NCBI RefSeq assembly: GCF_034140825.1
Contig: NC_089038.1
Coordinates: forward strand, 25,325,501 to 25,389,500
From: Oryza sativa Japonica Group
Taxonomy: Eukaryota > Streptophyta > Magnoliopsida > Poales > Poaceae
Reading direction: 5' to 3'
DNA length: 64,000 nt
Positions 1 to 12,673 of this stretch are shown piece after piece. Made by a program: the position numbers and the translations under genes. Numbering within the stretch: the stretch's first letter is position 1; each line of letters starts with the position of its first letter. The notes below the pieces were generated by a model. The model worked only from the letters and a program-made list of their open reading frames with translations. It was not told the origin of the DNA and ran no database searches.

Positions 1-110
1 AACAACAATGAAAATATAAATTATAAAAAAAATTTATATAAGACGGACAGTCAAAGTTGGACACGGAAACTCAGGGTTTGCTTTTGTTTTTTTTTGGAAC
101 CGAGGGAGTA
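1..110. repeat. 3' part of a Stowaway-type MITE
   Basis: The right end carries the Stowaway-style terminus CGAGGGAGTA. The body (AAGACGGACAGTCAAA, then ACTCAGGGTTTGC) matches the right half of the complete copy at 669-897. The left half lies outside the window. It is a non-coding, non-autonomous Tc1/mariner relative. Confidence 0.7.
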
Positions 111-668
111 GTCCTCTAGTCCATATGGGAGTGACCGGCCACTCTCTGGACGGAGATGGCGTTTATTCATCTGCTGATGTCGCGCCGGACGCTGACGCTG
201 ACCATGTGCTTGGTCACATCCTATCCTATATTTCCTATGATCCTATCCCGCCGTTGCCACGGCCGTTTCTCAGCGAACCGATTCCCCAATCATGGAGCGA
301 GCTAGCGACACACACCGGTCGGTTGGTGTGACGAGGTGCGGGAGCGAGGTGAGCGTGTCAATCGCACGCGCGCGAGCGGCGGGCCACGCCGTTTACTAGT
401 CCGACTCCACGGAGCCCAGTCGTGGTCACGGACGCCGGCTCGGCCGAAACTTGGTGGTGTTTTAAATTTTAATCAAGCGAGAGAGACCCCATCGCGCGAT
501 TTGGTGCCATGCAGCGCACGTAATCCAAGACGTAAATTCTCGCGGGCGGATGCGCTAGTCCACGGTGACCAGAGCATCTTTTATCGACGGTTTTCGCGGC
601 AAGTTTAACGATAGTGCTAGCACGGTTTGTCAAACAAGGAAAGTTTTAGCGAATTTGCCTCTCTTGTT
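111..668. other. Intergenic, no supported gene
   Basis: Short GC-richer reading frames occur here, but none shows a domain, a plausible splice partner or a good start context. I see nothing functional that I can support. Confidence 0.5.
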
Positions 669-897
669 TACTCCCTCCGTTCTTAAAAAAAGACAAACCC
701 TGGTTTCCGTATCCAACGTTTGACCATCCGTTTTATTTAAAAAAATTAAAAAGATAAGTCACGCATAAAATATTAATCATGTTTTATCATATAACAGCAA
801 TAAAAATACTAATTATAAAAAAAATCATATAAGACGGACAGTCAAACGTTGGCACGGAAACTCAGGGTTTGCTTTTTTTTTTGGGACAGAGGAAGTA
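669..897. repeat. Stowaway-type MITE, complete copy
   Basis: It is bounded by TA and has inverted ends CTCCCTCCGT and (A)GAGGAAG. The interior is A/T-rich and contains the paired motifs CAAACCCTGGTTTCCGT and ACGGAAACTCAGGGTTTG in inverted order, so the element can fold on itself. It is the same family as the partial copy at the start of the window. No coding capacity. Confidence 0.8.
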
Positions 898-2280
898 TGG
901 TAGAGTGTGCACAGGACAGTGAGTTATTCCAAACAGTGACAGTGAGTAGGACAGAGTGGTTGCCGACTTGCCGTGGCTGCAGGGGAATTTGAGGTCTGCC
1001 TCTGCCCGGATTTGCCGAATGTCAAATTGGCAATCGAGATAGCTCAGTCATTTGACCCATTGTGCTGGGTGTTGATGGGTGGTTCAAGATGTCACATGAA
1101 CTCGTGACCGATTCTCCTTTTAGTTTGCTTAACTAGGGCCTTTAGAGCATCACGAAGAGGCAAGAGATACCATTACAGGTTCTTGAAATCAATTTTTGGG
1201 ATTTTAGTCTAAAACAAGCCTGTAGATATCTAAACCTGCCCCTAAAATTTCCCTGTCTAGACCCAAAGCTGTTGGCCAAGAACCAATGTGGAACACCTTG
1301 TGCGCGCACTGTGTTAAATCCGGCAAGGAAACGAGAAGAACAGAGAACAAGAAATGGAGAGTTCTAGAGAAACAACGAAACGCGATAGCTTTGTGGGCGA
1401 TTTTCTGGGGGTTTTCTCATTCAACTGAATTGTACAAAATGGAAATCTACTTATACTCTAAAACAGAAAGAGAATCCTAGGCCTAAATCGTGTCATCCCA
1501 CGATCCGGAACTCCTGGACTCAACGCTACGCAAGCCGCGCAAAACTCACGCCCACAACGCACGCCTATCGCGGTCGCCACCATCTGCAGCTCGCCACATC
1601 TCTCGTGCATGCATAACAAACTCCTAACGGATTTTATTATTCCAGCCGTTGCATCTGCCACCAGCAGAAATAACAATCTCAAGAAAAGCTATGTCAGATT
1701 TGGAGAATGGGTGCTTTTCTATTACAGTTCTCATTGGATGGCCATAATTCAAGATTATTGTGAGTCTAATTTTTGGATCAGCATCATCAACAGATACCCA
1801 ATATGACTTCTAATCATTTTTGCTCTTCACTATAGGGGAACGCTCCCAATACTCATGCGAGGAAAGGGATCAGGAGGTTGGGAGCGAATTCTGTTTCTGT
1901 TTAGGGTGAAGAGACATTTTATCGTTAAAAGTTATTTTCTGATATTTATTGGAGAAGACTTCATTCACATCTACAAATCTAATTAAGAACTCTGAAATCA
2001 CCATTGCAATCCCCCAATTTGTTGTGGGAGATGGGGAGGATTTGTGTACCAAAACCTGCCTGTTTATGGTCACAAAATCTGAACAAACCCGCAAGAAAAA
2101 TAAAGCAGCAGTGAATGATCACTTCAGGGATCATACATGTATCCACAGAATGCATACAGTGTGAATCTCAGAAAGTTAGTCTCAAACACGCTACTGACAA
2201 GTGATAACTGATGAGTGATGACAAGGACAGCAGATTTTGTTCAGCACTAATATCCGAGTCTCGATTCTAGATCATGAAGG
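898..2280. other. Intergenic, no supported gene
   Basis: Mixed AT-rich sequence with scattered frames under 75 codons and no recognisable protein, RNA or full-length transposon. The right end approaches the 3' UTR of the minus-strand gene that stops at 2518. Confidence 0.5.
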
Positions 2281-2517
2281 GGATCGATGAACTGTAATTT
2301 CACATAACATAGATGCACAACAGCTGCATTACAACATAATCATCATATAACAGTAATACAGATCTAACCCAATGAACGAATAATATCCCATCCCAAGATG
2401 CAGTAATGCATCAAACAGTACCACTATTTTTTTTTCTTCCAAGAACTCACAGTTCTCAGTTCTTCTTCCTTCTCAAACACCCGCTACTTGTCTCGCAGAA
2501 GTCCATTCTTGGATGGA

Positions 2518-3099
2518 TCACACCTGAAAAGGCCATGGCCAGGTGCCGGCGCCGTCCTCGCCGCCGACCTTGGCGCTGCGGCGCAGCGGGTTGCCGCCGC
2601 ACTCCCTGTCGACGTAGGCGTAGTACCTCAGCACGAAGGCGAGGGCGAGCGCGATCCACTCGAGGCAGAAGATGGCCACGCCGAGCCCGCCGATCATCCT
2701 CAGGATGACGGCGCCGTCCTCCTCGCGGACGTAGGACTTGAGGCCGTCGGCGAGGAAGTCCGAGGTGCGGGAGAAGGTGAGCACGGCGGCGGCGCCCTGG
2801 AGGATGGAGACGAAGACGGTCCCTGCCATGTGGGTGGTGTAGACCCGCCCCCTCGGCGGGTCGGGCGCCGCGATGACGGCGCACCCGGCGACGGCGGCGG
2901 CGACGGTGATCGCGTGGAGGAGGATGAGGAGGAAGCCGTCGACGGAGGGCACGAGGCGGAGCGAGAGCGTGAGGAAGCCGCACCCGGACGCCGCGCCGAG
3001 GATCATGTAGTTCGACACCAGGAACGCGCGGCGCGCGCGGCGGTGCGCCGGGGACGCCGAGTCGCCCGCCGGCGGCGCGATTACGGAGAGGCCACCCAT
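2518..3099 (-). CDS. Four-pass membrane protein of unknown function (193 aa)
   Basis: Single-exon gene. The start is the first ATG downstream of a TATA-like TTTAAA, in a very GC-rich context; translation begins [10 protein letters not shown]. Four hydrophobic stretches are visible at about residues 28-48, 53-76, 91-110 and 130-158. A short basic segment (HRRARR) before the first suggests a cytosolic N terminus. A polar loop (REEDGAV) precedes the fourth segment, and the C terminus is short and basic, ending WPWPFQV. There is no tetraspanin CCG motif and no clear CASP signature, so I do not assign a family; plant genomes hold many such small four-TM proteins. The larger overlapping minus-strand frame is a frame shadow caused by high GC. 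Function unknown; membrane location is inferred from hydropathy only. Confidence 0.75.
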   Translation of the reverse strand: MGGLSVIAPPAGDSASPAHRRARRAFLVSNYMILGAASGCGFLTLSLRLVPSVDGFLLILLHAITVAAAVAGCAVIAAPDPPRGRVYTTHMAGTVFVSILQGAAAVLTFSRTSDFLADGLKSYVREEDGAVILRMIGGLGVAIFCLEWIALALAFVLRYYAYVDRECGGNPLRRSAKVGGEDGAGTWPWPFQV

Positions 3100-3239
3100 C
3101 TGCTTCTGCTGCTGATGCTGCTGCTGACTGCGACCGAGGAGGTGAGGAGGCGGAGGCGCTTGTGCGTGCGTGGATTGCGACGAGGAGAGGAGATCGTAGT
3201 GGGGAGTGAAGTGTGGAGCGGTGGAGGAGGCGGTGAAGC

Positions 3240-3245
3240 TTTAAA
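3240..3245 (-). promoter_or_regulatory. TATA-like box of the four-TM gene
   Basis: TTTAAA on the minus strand in the context GCATTTAAAGC lies about 140 bp upstream of the start codon, at the boundary between GC-rich leader and flank. The position fits, but the match to the plant TATA consensus is only fair. Confidence 0.3.
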
Positions 3246-3987
3246 TGCGCGGAGGAATCCGACCGTTCGAGGTTGAGGAGGAACGGGAGGGAGGGAGACG
3301 ACGAAGGCGCGGGGCGGAGCACCAACGGCTAGTTGGAAAAGCGCGCGCGGGGAGAGAGAGAGAGGGGGGGGGGGGGGGACGAGCCGGCCGTTGCGGACGA
3401 AGCCAGGCTGGATGGGCCCATCTTCTCGTGGGGCCCACTTGTCGGTAACAAAGCTGGAAGCATCTTCCCGTTGCTACTTGCTAGCTTTTCGGTTTTTTTC
3501 ACGGCTCTGCTCATCTGGTTCCTCGTACTTCCCGGATTATGCGGAAATTTAAATGTTGCCTGTGAAATGCCATTTAAAAATCTCGTGAATATAAAAAAGG
3601 GTCTCGTGAAAGTCATGGCATGGTACGAGTGACTTTGAGCTTACGGCGGAAGTGCACGAGTTTTTTCGTTTCTTGATAGCAAAGTGACTAGAGAGTGTGC
3701 ATTTTTTTCCTCCCCGCAAAAAAACAAAGTGAACGGGCATTTTGATTTTTAGAAACGGGGCAATAATTTGAGCCCGTGCTTTTCCTCTGAATGGCGGCCT
3801 ATTCAAGGGCATGTCTAGTGGGCAGATTTAAATACTTCAATGATGATACTCGAAGAGGAGATTCCAAGAATAATAAAAAAAACAACGAACTGAGATGAAG
3901 ATATTTCTATGCCAAGCAATAATATGGCATGCATCAGTTCGCTGTTTTTTCTTTCCTTGATTACAATATTATCCACTATCAATTCTA

Positions 3988-4230
3988 CTCCCTATATATG
4001 TTTCATAATACTCTGTTACATATTATAAAATGCTTTAATTTTTTCTTAAGTCAATCTTTTCTAACATGAATTAAGTTTATAGAAAATACATCAGTATCTA
4101 CCAAGGAATATGGATAGTGTATTTGTTTGGTTTTATAGATGTTAATTGTTTTTCTATAAATTTAACCAAAATTAAAGAAATTTGATTTAATACAAAACTA
4201 TAGTTTCTTATCATGCGGAGTGGAGGGTGT
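3988..4230. repeat. Degenerate Stowaway-like MITE
   Basis: It begins with ACTCCCTATATATGTTTCATAA and ends with GGAGTGGAGGGTGTA, a worn version of the CTCCCTCCGTTTCATAA / ACGGAGGGAGTA ends common in rice. The interior is about 75% A/T. It is old and diverged, with approximate borders. Confidence 0.45.
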
Positions 4231-4800
4231 ACGACTTAGAAGACGGTTTCATTCAGACCATGGGCTAATCTCACTAATTCGGAGTAAAGAGAATAATTTA
4301 CAGTTCAGCTTTCTTTTTTTTTCCTCTTTCTTATGAATGATTTCGTAATTCTCTGAGCTCCTTTATGGTTATAAGAAGCCTGCATGGTCTTATAAGTTCT
4401 CCACATTAAATGATGTTATAATTGTACAATACACAATTCATATTGTTAAGGAAGCAAGTTATGCCGCAGCTACAACAAATATGAAAAGTTTTTGATAGTT
4501 ATATTCATACATAGAAAGCAAAGTGTCGTGTGAAAAACCAAACAAGTTGTAAGTAGCAACCTTTCAGTATAGGGACTTCGACGTATAGGAGTTGCTACCT
4601 TGTCAAAAATCTTTGTAGCTAGTATATCAACTTTCCAATTGGCACCTCTACTCTGCTGTCAATGAGATTTATCTACCAACTAAAATATTTCAGAACTATC
4701 GTCTCAGATATGAAAATATCTCAATTATCAAGTCGATTGCTTTGTATGGTCGGTTTCAAGAAATTTTTAACGCTTTAACCGTTGACTGCACATAGGTTTA

Positions 4801-4948
4801 GGCCTGGTTTAGTTCCAAACTTTTTTTTTCAAACTCCCAACTTTTCCATTACATCAAAATTTTCCTACACACATAAACTTCCAACTTTTCTATTACATCG
4901 TTCCAATTTCAACCAAACTTCCAATTTTGGCGTGAACTAAACACACCC
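4801..4948. repeat. Tourist-like MITE (TTA target duplication)
   Basis: The inverted ends GGCCTGGTTTAGTTC and GAACTAAACACACCC are flanked on both sides by TTA, the usual PIF/Harbinger target duplication. The interior has the repeated phrase CAAACTTCCAA / CAACTTTTC. Related copies lie at 40503 (nested) and about 60508. Confidence 0.75.
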
Positions 4949-5050
4949 TTAGTAAACAAAAAGCTTCTTGCGTCTTATCAAATGAAAGCATGTAGGTTTA
5001 GCTGTGGCCTACGGCCTGGGTGTCAACTGTCAAAGCCCATGTAGATATAT

Positions 5051-5945
5051 GCAATTCACTTTCGATCCCTTAACTATGGTTTAGTTTCATTCGCATCCCT
5101 AAACCGCAAACCGGGTGTAGAGCATCCCCTAACTACCAAAACCAATGTAAATTTGGTTCATTGGTGGTGCAAACATCGTCACTCTTGTTGGGTTTCGACT
5201 TTGATGGCTATGGTTGTCGGAGGAGTAGCACCGCCAAGCCATGCACCCTTATTTGAATATGAGAGGAGGGATTTGAGGGGAGACGTTGGAGCATCAACCT
5301 TGGCAAGGATGTTTGCTCGCCTGAATCTAGCGATGCTAGTCGACCTCAACGACGAGGTGGCGTAGTTCGAACTCGACAACAACGCGGCACAAATTGCCCT
5401 CTCCCTCGCCTTTGTCCTCTCCTTCTTCGCCGCAGTGGATAGCCATGGCCCCATCCTTCGCAGGCGCCCACCGCCGTTGCTGCCTTCCGCGGAGAGACTG
5501 GGGCGTTCGAGCTCCTGCCTGCTCCCTCGCCTCCCTCTATTATGTCCCTCTTCTTCGCCTTCGTCCTCTCCTCCTTCACCACCAAGGACCAACGGAGCCC
5601 CCTCCTCTACAACCACCCACTATCGTTGCCACCTCCCACAAACAGGTTGTCGAGATTGAGCTTGCCAGGATCCACCATCACTGAGACGCTGACTCCTCAT
5701 TCGGAGAAGGGCATAGAAGGAGGAAGTGATGAAATGTTTCACTAACATGTGGGGCCACCGTATTTTCTTTCTAATTTAGTGCCACATAAGCGCTACGTCA
5801 ACCAAAAGCCCAAAACTGCTGGTAATATTGCCGAGGCTCTCGATTTATACTGGTTTTAAAAGTTGGGATATACTATTATACCCGGTTTTACGGAGGGATG
5901 CAAGTGAAACTCAACCCATAGTAAGGGACGTCGAGTGAACTTTAT
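5051..5945. mobile_element. MULE-like element with long TIRs
   Basis: The left end (TTCACTTTCGATCCCTTAAC, then CATCCCTAAACC) and the reverse complement of the right end (TTCACTCGACGTCCCTTAC, then CATCCCTCCG) form imperfect inverted repeats of more than 100 bp. Such 'price-list' ends are typical of rice Mutator-like elements. The interior is GC-richer (about 5180-5680) and holds overlapping low-complexity frames on both strands that I do not trust as genes. Target duplication not clear, so the borders are approximate. Confidence 0.5.
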
Positions 5946-6400
5946 CCATATATTTCATCATGCAATTCTCTTGTTGGCCTATTAAGCAGTGGGGCTGCCC
6001 TAACGCCTGGCCCAATCTTAGGTCCGCAACTCTAAAACATTTTTTCACAAAATAAATCATGTAAATTAACATTAAGAAGAAATATGTAAAAAGTCAGCAA
6101 AGTTTAAGTAAAACTGCTGCCAGGAAGGGTTCAATCGCTTCAGATATGCAAGATCGAACCGATCTCGACCGTGAACTCTTCATCGGACGGACAGCGGCTT
6201 TCCCTCGGAGGGCAGAAGCCGCAAAACCGACCCTGGTCTCGGATCATTCTGGAAACCCCAGCCTCCAAACCGCGCCCCCAAATTCCCCCTCTTCCGCCTC
6301 TCCGGCCGCCGCGTCGTACACAACCTCGCGCCGGTGAGCGGCGGCGCCGACGAAGCAGGACTCCCTCCGCCCAGCCCCATTCTCCCGCGTGGGGGGATCC

Positions 6401-9400
6401 ATGGAGGGCGGCGGCGAGGTGGGCTGGTACGTGCTCGGCCCGAACCAGGAGCACGTCGGCCCCTACGCGCTCTCCGAGCTGCGAGGTATCCTCCTCTTCC
6501 TCCCCTGGACACCCACCCTTTTCCGCCCTATCGACTAGTGCGAATGGGGGCGTGCCCCCACCTTCTCGTAGAATCTCTAGAAACTTTCGGAGCCTTTGCT
6601 CCAATCTGCAAGGCCCCCCTAGCCCTTGTCTGGCGTTCGCTGTGTGTATTATCGACTATTAGTCATGATGTTGAACATGTAGTAAGGCGAGGCGAATCCT
6701 AGCTTCGGGTACTGTTGGATTGGGGCGTGTTACAATGAGATGGTGGTTTACCGTTTTGAGCTGTGAATGGATGTTCCCATGGATTTGGGTGTAATGTTGT
6801 TAGTAGCTGATCAACAGTATCGAGTCTGATATTTGAGGTGATATGTGGTGTGTGTTTGTCATATCACGGGAAAACCAGTTAGTTGTTTTTTCTGTCGGTT
6901 GCGTGGTCACCACTATTCCGTATAGTTTTTTACTCGGAAGCTGGGCAGAGGCAGTAGGTGCATATCGGAGGAGCTGTTCGTTGAGGCAGATTGTTGGAGC
7001 TAGGGTTAAGGTCATGCAATAAATTGTTCATGTTTGTGTGGCAATATATTGTCGCAGTTAACCTCTTACTCTTGTTTTTCCTTCTGAAGATGACCTTGAT
7101 TAATCTGGAATAATGTTTCATTTCCTATCTTTGTTGTGATCTGTACATGTGGAATTTTGCTCCATCTGCAGAACATTTTGCTAATGGGTACATCAGTGAG
7201 AGCTCAATGCTCTGGGCAGAAGGGAGGAGTGAATGGATGCCATTGTCGTCGATTCCTGACCTACTTGCGGTGGTCACAAAAAAGGATCAACCTGATGAAG
7301 GTTACTGATTTCTACCTTCTGTTTTAAGGAAATAATACAGAATACACTTCACGTGATCTCCTGACATTTTCTTTAATCTTTCTGATGCCCCAGGAATTGA
7401 AGATGATTTCGATAAATTTCAAAAGGAGGTTATAGAAGCTGAGGCAGAGGTGGAAGCCTCGACAGACAAGGCTGCAGATAACGACATAAACCAAGAACAT
7501 GGGGCCGATGATCCTGATGACCGGCCAGCAACCCCACCAGATGGCGAGGACGAATTTACTGATGATGATGGTACTGTTTACAAGTGGGATCGTGTCCTGA
7601 GGGCATGGGTTCCTCAAGTGAGTGCTTCCAACCTCCTGTTCTTAGGTTCATTTACTCATGACTTTTGTTTTTGGTAGTTCTGATTTTGCCTGAGATATTA
7701 ATTAGATATTGTGTTTTGTTCTAATTAATACTGTAAATTGTGGTTCATCAGGGAGTCACATTTGTTTCTTCTTGGTTGCTTCTAGTGTTAATACTGTCAA
7801 TGCTTGTGCTATAGCGTAGATAATTTTTAAAAAGAATCCATATTGCAGGAGGAGTGTGCTTCCTTTCAGGATATAAATGCTTTCCCTTCTTCGTCCTGTT
7901 TAATAATCTCGCTTACAAGTATTTATAAGTTAATCTAATTTCTTGTGTCATCAACATTTGAAAGTTAATATGATTTCTACTGTTTCTTTCGCAGGATGAC
8001 CTAGAAGGCAAAAATGACAACTATGAAGTTGAAGACATGACTTTTGCACATGAGGAAGAAGTTTTCCAAGCACCAGATATTGCTGGTTCAACCACATTAG
8101 AAGAAAACAATGTTTCTGCCGAAATTGAAATCAAAGAACCAACAAAGGTAGAAAAGAGAGCAGATAAGAAGCGGAAGTCTTCTGAGAAGCCAGCCGATAA
8201 AAAGGTATATACAAGTAATTTTTGTCTAAGTGCTTGACTAGTTTTCCATAAGCTAATTCTTTGAAACTGTTAACTTTCTTTTTATATATGTAGGAAGCTA
8301 ACAAACCTCCAGATAGTTGGTTTGATCTCAAAGTTAACACACATGTCTACGTTACTGGTTTGCCTGATGATGTCACAGCTGAGGAGGTAAGTTGCTTATA
8401 TCTTTAAAAGCACTTTGTATGCTTTGAATGACCTATTTAACACATTCATGATTATGTAAATAGTGTCTGGTTTTGATGGTGAATTTCTTTTGCAGATTGT
8501 GGAGGTATTTTCCAAATGTGGAATTATAAAGGAGGTATATTTATTTTTGAGTTGCAGAGGCAACTTCTATCCTTGAATTCTGATGCAGACTGTTCTTCGC
8601 TTCTGATGATTTCACATCTAAATTTTTGGTGACATAGGACCCAGAGACAAGAAAACCCCGAGTAAAAATCTATACTGACAGAGAAACAGGCAGAAAGAAA
8701 GGTGATGCGCTAGTGACCTACCTCAAGGTAGTCCCTTGTAAAGCTCATCTGATTAGAAGCTCTCGTTATGCTCGGTTATCATGTGCGTTCTTTGGTTTTC
8801 TATTATTCAGGAGCCTTCTGTAGCACTAGCAATTCAACTGTTGGATGGGACATCATTTCGCCCTGGTGGTAAGACTCTAATGTCTGTTAGCCCGGCCAAA
8901 TTTGAGCAGAAAGGTAAGCAGAGTATTTGTCAGAAACAGATAAGCTATGCAGAAGATGTTACTGATGCTGTCAATCTGCTTCAGGTGATGTTTTCATTTC
9001 TAAGAAGACAGATAAGCAAAAGAAAAGGAAAACCAAGAAAGTTGAGGATAAAATTCTAGGATGGGGTAAGTTCTATTTTTTATGGTTATTTTGAATTTGT
9101 GATGTGCTGCAAATTACACTATGTGATGGGTTTTGGTTGTCAATATTCGATGTAGATGCAGCCCTATCGTAGTCTATGCAAAATGTTTTTCATGCTTCAT
9201 TATGAACTTATTGTCTGAGCCTTGGAAGCCTATTACCAATTCTAATTTGCTAATGGAAGGTTATATCCCCACTGCTTGCTTGCATCATTTTTTTTAATCT
9301 TTTCATTTTATGAAGGAATACTGAAGAGAGACACAGAACATTATGTTACAGAACACCATAAACTGTTTTTTGTATTCAGGATGTTGATTAAGCATTATGC

Positions 9401-11259
9401 CATTGTATAATGAGCACATGCTTTGGTAGTCATGCAAGGAAAATATTTTATCATCAGCCGAACATGAGCTTTGAATGATATAACTTGTTTTATTTCTTTG
9501 TATTGTAACACTTTTCTGCTATTAGGTGGACATGATGACAAGAAGGTGACGATTACAACTACAGTTATTTTGAGGCATATGTTCACTCCTGCTGAATTGC
9601 GAGTAAGTAACTGAAGCATGCTTTGACGTATGCCAGAAGTGTGCCCTTCTGATACAATTTCTTAATTGTTTGATTAGTCCCATGGATTTCATTATGCATA
9701 GCAACTTCTTATGTTTTATTTGGATTGAGGAAGAAAATCTTGATCATTTCAGGCCGATGAAACTCTTCTTCCCGAGCTTGAGGCAGATGTTAGAGAAGAA
9801 TGCATGAAGCTTGGTCCAGTTGATAATGTCAAGGTAATCATTAACTTCGCCTTTCTTTGTTTGTCTTGCCATCATACAAGAGCTGGAGTGTAAAATGGAA
9901 CTGCTTGTGTGTAGCATGTTTTGGATCCATTATGCATGTATAACTCTCTTGTAATTCCACTCCAAATGCTTACCAGACTTCCTTTTAGCTGCTTCCTTTT
10001 TCATCTAGTCCTGATGTGTACAGGAGCAACATGGAATGCAGTAGTTCCTAGCTGCAGTTTCTGATATGGTTTCCTATATCACTTTTGGAGTTTAGCCTCT
10101 GTACAACACTATGACTAAATGCATAGGAGGTAATTGCATCTGCATTCTACAGAAAGGCTGCTGCTGGCATGAGAAATGCTCTCCATTAAAAGGCCTTACA
10201 AAAATAAGGATGGGAAAAGGTTACTCAATTGATGAGTGAGGCATGCTGAGTAACTAAGGTGATCAACCTTGCCATGGGCCGGTGCGTCGGATTTCATGGG
10301 GCCATCCTTATATGGTACTCTCTCCGTCCCAAAATATAAGCATTTCTAGCTACGAATCTGGACATTAGCTAGAAATGCTTATATTTTGGGACGGAGGGAG
10401 TACCTTGCTTACACTAGGGAACAAATTGAATGCCCAACACATGTATATGTAATAACTCTTATGGTTCTTAAATAACTCGAGATCATTGCTCTATGGGGCT
10501 ACTATTACCATTCCAGGCCTGGTAGGACTTCCATCACAAAAGGTTGAGTTGAACTTAGCCAGAAATTTGGGTTGGCTGGGCCTTCCGTTTATCACAAATT
10601 TAACTTGGCTCTAAAACTGGATCCTGTTAATATTCCTTTTAAGTTTTCATATTATTGTTGACTATCTATAAACTCAGTGAACTGGTCCTAACCACCAGGA
10701 AATTGTTTTTGTCCTTTTCAACCATCCCACTTACGTTCAACGCACATGTTTCTGCTTGCAGGTCTGTGAAAATCATCCAGAGGGTGTTATTTTGGTGAAA
10801 TTCAAAGACCGGAAAGATGGTATCAAATGCATAGAGAAGATGAATGGAAGATGGTAGGCTTCAACATAATATCAGTTAGCTCACCTTGGTTTCTGATGCG
10901 TTGATGTTCCAGTAAAATAGTGTGTTTAATCTGCATAAACCTTGAGTTTGCCAAATGCTCAGTTATATCAATTTTAGATGTTCACAGAAACTATTTGTTT
11001 GAATGTGAGTGCTTTGAGTAGGATAGTACTCTTGGGTGTTGGAATTGTGCATGCTTGCTTTTCAACCTATCGAAGAATTAGAATTTGTGGATCATTCGTT
11101 TTATCAATTGTTCTTGATTTGTTCCTTCGCAGGTTTGGTGGGAATCAAATCCAGGCGAGTGAAGATGACGGTTCTATCAACCATGCTCTGATCCGTGATT
11201 ATGATGCAGAGGTGTCAAGGCTTGATCGATTTGGAGAAGAGTTAGAAGAGTCCACATAG
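6401..11259 (+). CDS. Tat-SF1/CUS2-type splicing factor (GYF-like + RRM + UHM), 476 aa
   Basis: Thirteen exons joined by GT-AG introns: 6401-6485, 7172-7300, 7394-7617, 7995-8204, 8294-8386, 8496-8534, 8638-8727, 8811-8913, 8985-9065, 9526-9602, 9753-9833, 10762-10853, 11133-11259. Phases agree and give one 476-residue protein. The N terminus ([20 protein letters not shown], then SEWMPL) is a GYF_2-like fold. An acidic segment and a K-rich linker follow. RRM1 starts THVYVTGLP with RNP1-like [10 protein letters not shown]. The C-terminal RRM carries the R-x-F motif of a U2AF-homology motif (GRWFGG). Known members (human HTATSF1, yeast Cus2) bind SF3B1 and prepare U2 snRNP in the nucleus; that role here is inferred. 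Nothing looks broken. Confidence 0.9.
10316..10402. repeat. Short palindromic Stowaway-type hairpin in intron 11
   Basis: The two arms TACTCTCTCCGTCCCAAAAT and ATTTTGGGACGGAGGGAGTA are near-perfect inverted repeats separated by a short loop, giving an 87-bp hairpin. It sits in the intron before the penultimate exon of the Tat-SF1-type gene, away from splice sites. Confidence 0.8.
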
Positions 11260-11789
11260 CACGTCGATAAACTGGCGATTAATATTACTCTGCAGCTGAT
11301 GGTCGATCAACTGGCGTTTAATATTGCTCTGTAGCTGATGGTCGATCAACTGGCGATCATTAATGCTAGCTGATAGCATGAGAGTACAAAGTTTTACAGT
11401 TAGCTCTTTGCGTAGGTTGGATCTTCCATTTGCCATGTTAATCTTATCAAAACTGCTTCTGGGTTTTACCTTCTATCACCACCAGTACGTGTACATTATA
11501 TAGATTAAACTTTTTTTTTCCTGATTAACATGTTCGTTTTGACATATTAACTTCTACTTCTAGGCTTGTAGCAACTTGCTATCCTCCTTGGTATGCATAA
11601 ATCCACACTGATGATATCAATCACTTGTCAGAAAATTCTGTAGAAAAATGCATTGCCTTACCATTTGCATTTGGACTTGGCGCCTGGGCCTAATCGGCCA
11701 GTCTATTGCCTCTGTAGACCACAAGTTAATTTTATTGTTGCTGCGAAACCATGTTTTGATGTCAAAAATGTATTAAAACCACGTGTTTC

Positions 11790-12665
11790 ATGACCCTGAT
11801 AAAGCGTTCAAAATTGTTTTAAATGAAGAAGAGCTAATCGTAAAGAGAAGGGGGAGAACAAAAATGAAAGTATTGCAATTGTGGGAGAGAACAAAAAATG
11901 GACAAAAATATGTTTTCATGCTCCTGATAAAAGCATTCAAATTGTTAAAAAAAGGTGAAAAATGAAAGTTCCAAACTATATAAAAAAGGGGAGAACAATT
12001 CAAATAGTGAAAAAATTGATCCAAATTCTAAAATGGAAAGGTGAAAAATGAATGTTTCAAATTGTAAAAAGAGAAAAAGGAGAGAACAATTCAAACTGTA
12101 AGAAAATAAAAACAAAAATGATTGAAATTATAAAAACCAAAAGTTGAAAATGAATGTCTTCAAATTGTAAAAAGAAAAAATGTGAACAATTCAAAATTGT
12201 GAAAAAAATAAAAATAATTATTCAAACTATAAAAAAGAAAAGGTGAAAAATGAATGTTTCCAATTGTAAAAAGGAGAAAAAAAAGGGAGAGAACAATTCA
12301 AATTGTGAAAAAAAAACAATTGAAATTATAAAAAGCAAAAGTGGAAAATGACTGTTTGAAATTAAAAAAGATGAAAAAAAGGGAGAGAAAAATTCGAATT
12401 ATGAACAATTGAAATTATAAAATTGTAAAAAGGAAAAAAAAGGGAGAGAACAATTCAAATTGTGAAAAAAAAACAATTCAAATTATAAAAAAGCAAAAGT
12501 GGAAAATGACTGTTTGAAATTAAAAAAAAAAGATGAAAAAACAAAAGTGGAAAATGACTGTTTGGAATTAAAAAAAATATGAAAAAAGGGAGAGAAAAAT
12601 TCGAATTATGAACAATTGAAATTATAAAAAGCAAATGTGTTCGAATTATGAACAATTGAAATTAT
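11790..12665. repeat. Degenerate A-rich tandem array
   Basis: About 870 bp made of variants of a unit of roughly 50-75 bp. Recurring phrases are GAGAACAATTCAAATTGT, ACAATTGAAATTATAAAAAG, AAAAGTGGAAAATGACTG and TTTGAAATTAAAAAAGATG. The plus strand is strongly A/G-biased and C-poor. The array ends only a few bases from the tRNA-Val gene. Reading frames inside are by-products of the bias. Confidence 0.7.
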
Positions 12666-12673
12666 AGAAAGCA

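Noticed and set aside
2456-3325. 289-codon minus-strand frame over the four-TM gene
   Set aside because: Arg/Pro-rich frame shadow produced by GC-rich third positions; the 193-codon frame has hydropathy and a proper start.
5153-5745. Overlapping frames at 5.2-5.7 kb
   Set aside because: They lie inside a MULE-like element and are low-complexity on both strands.
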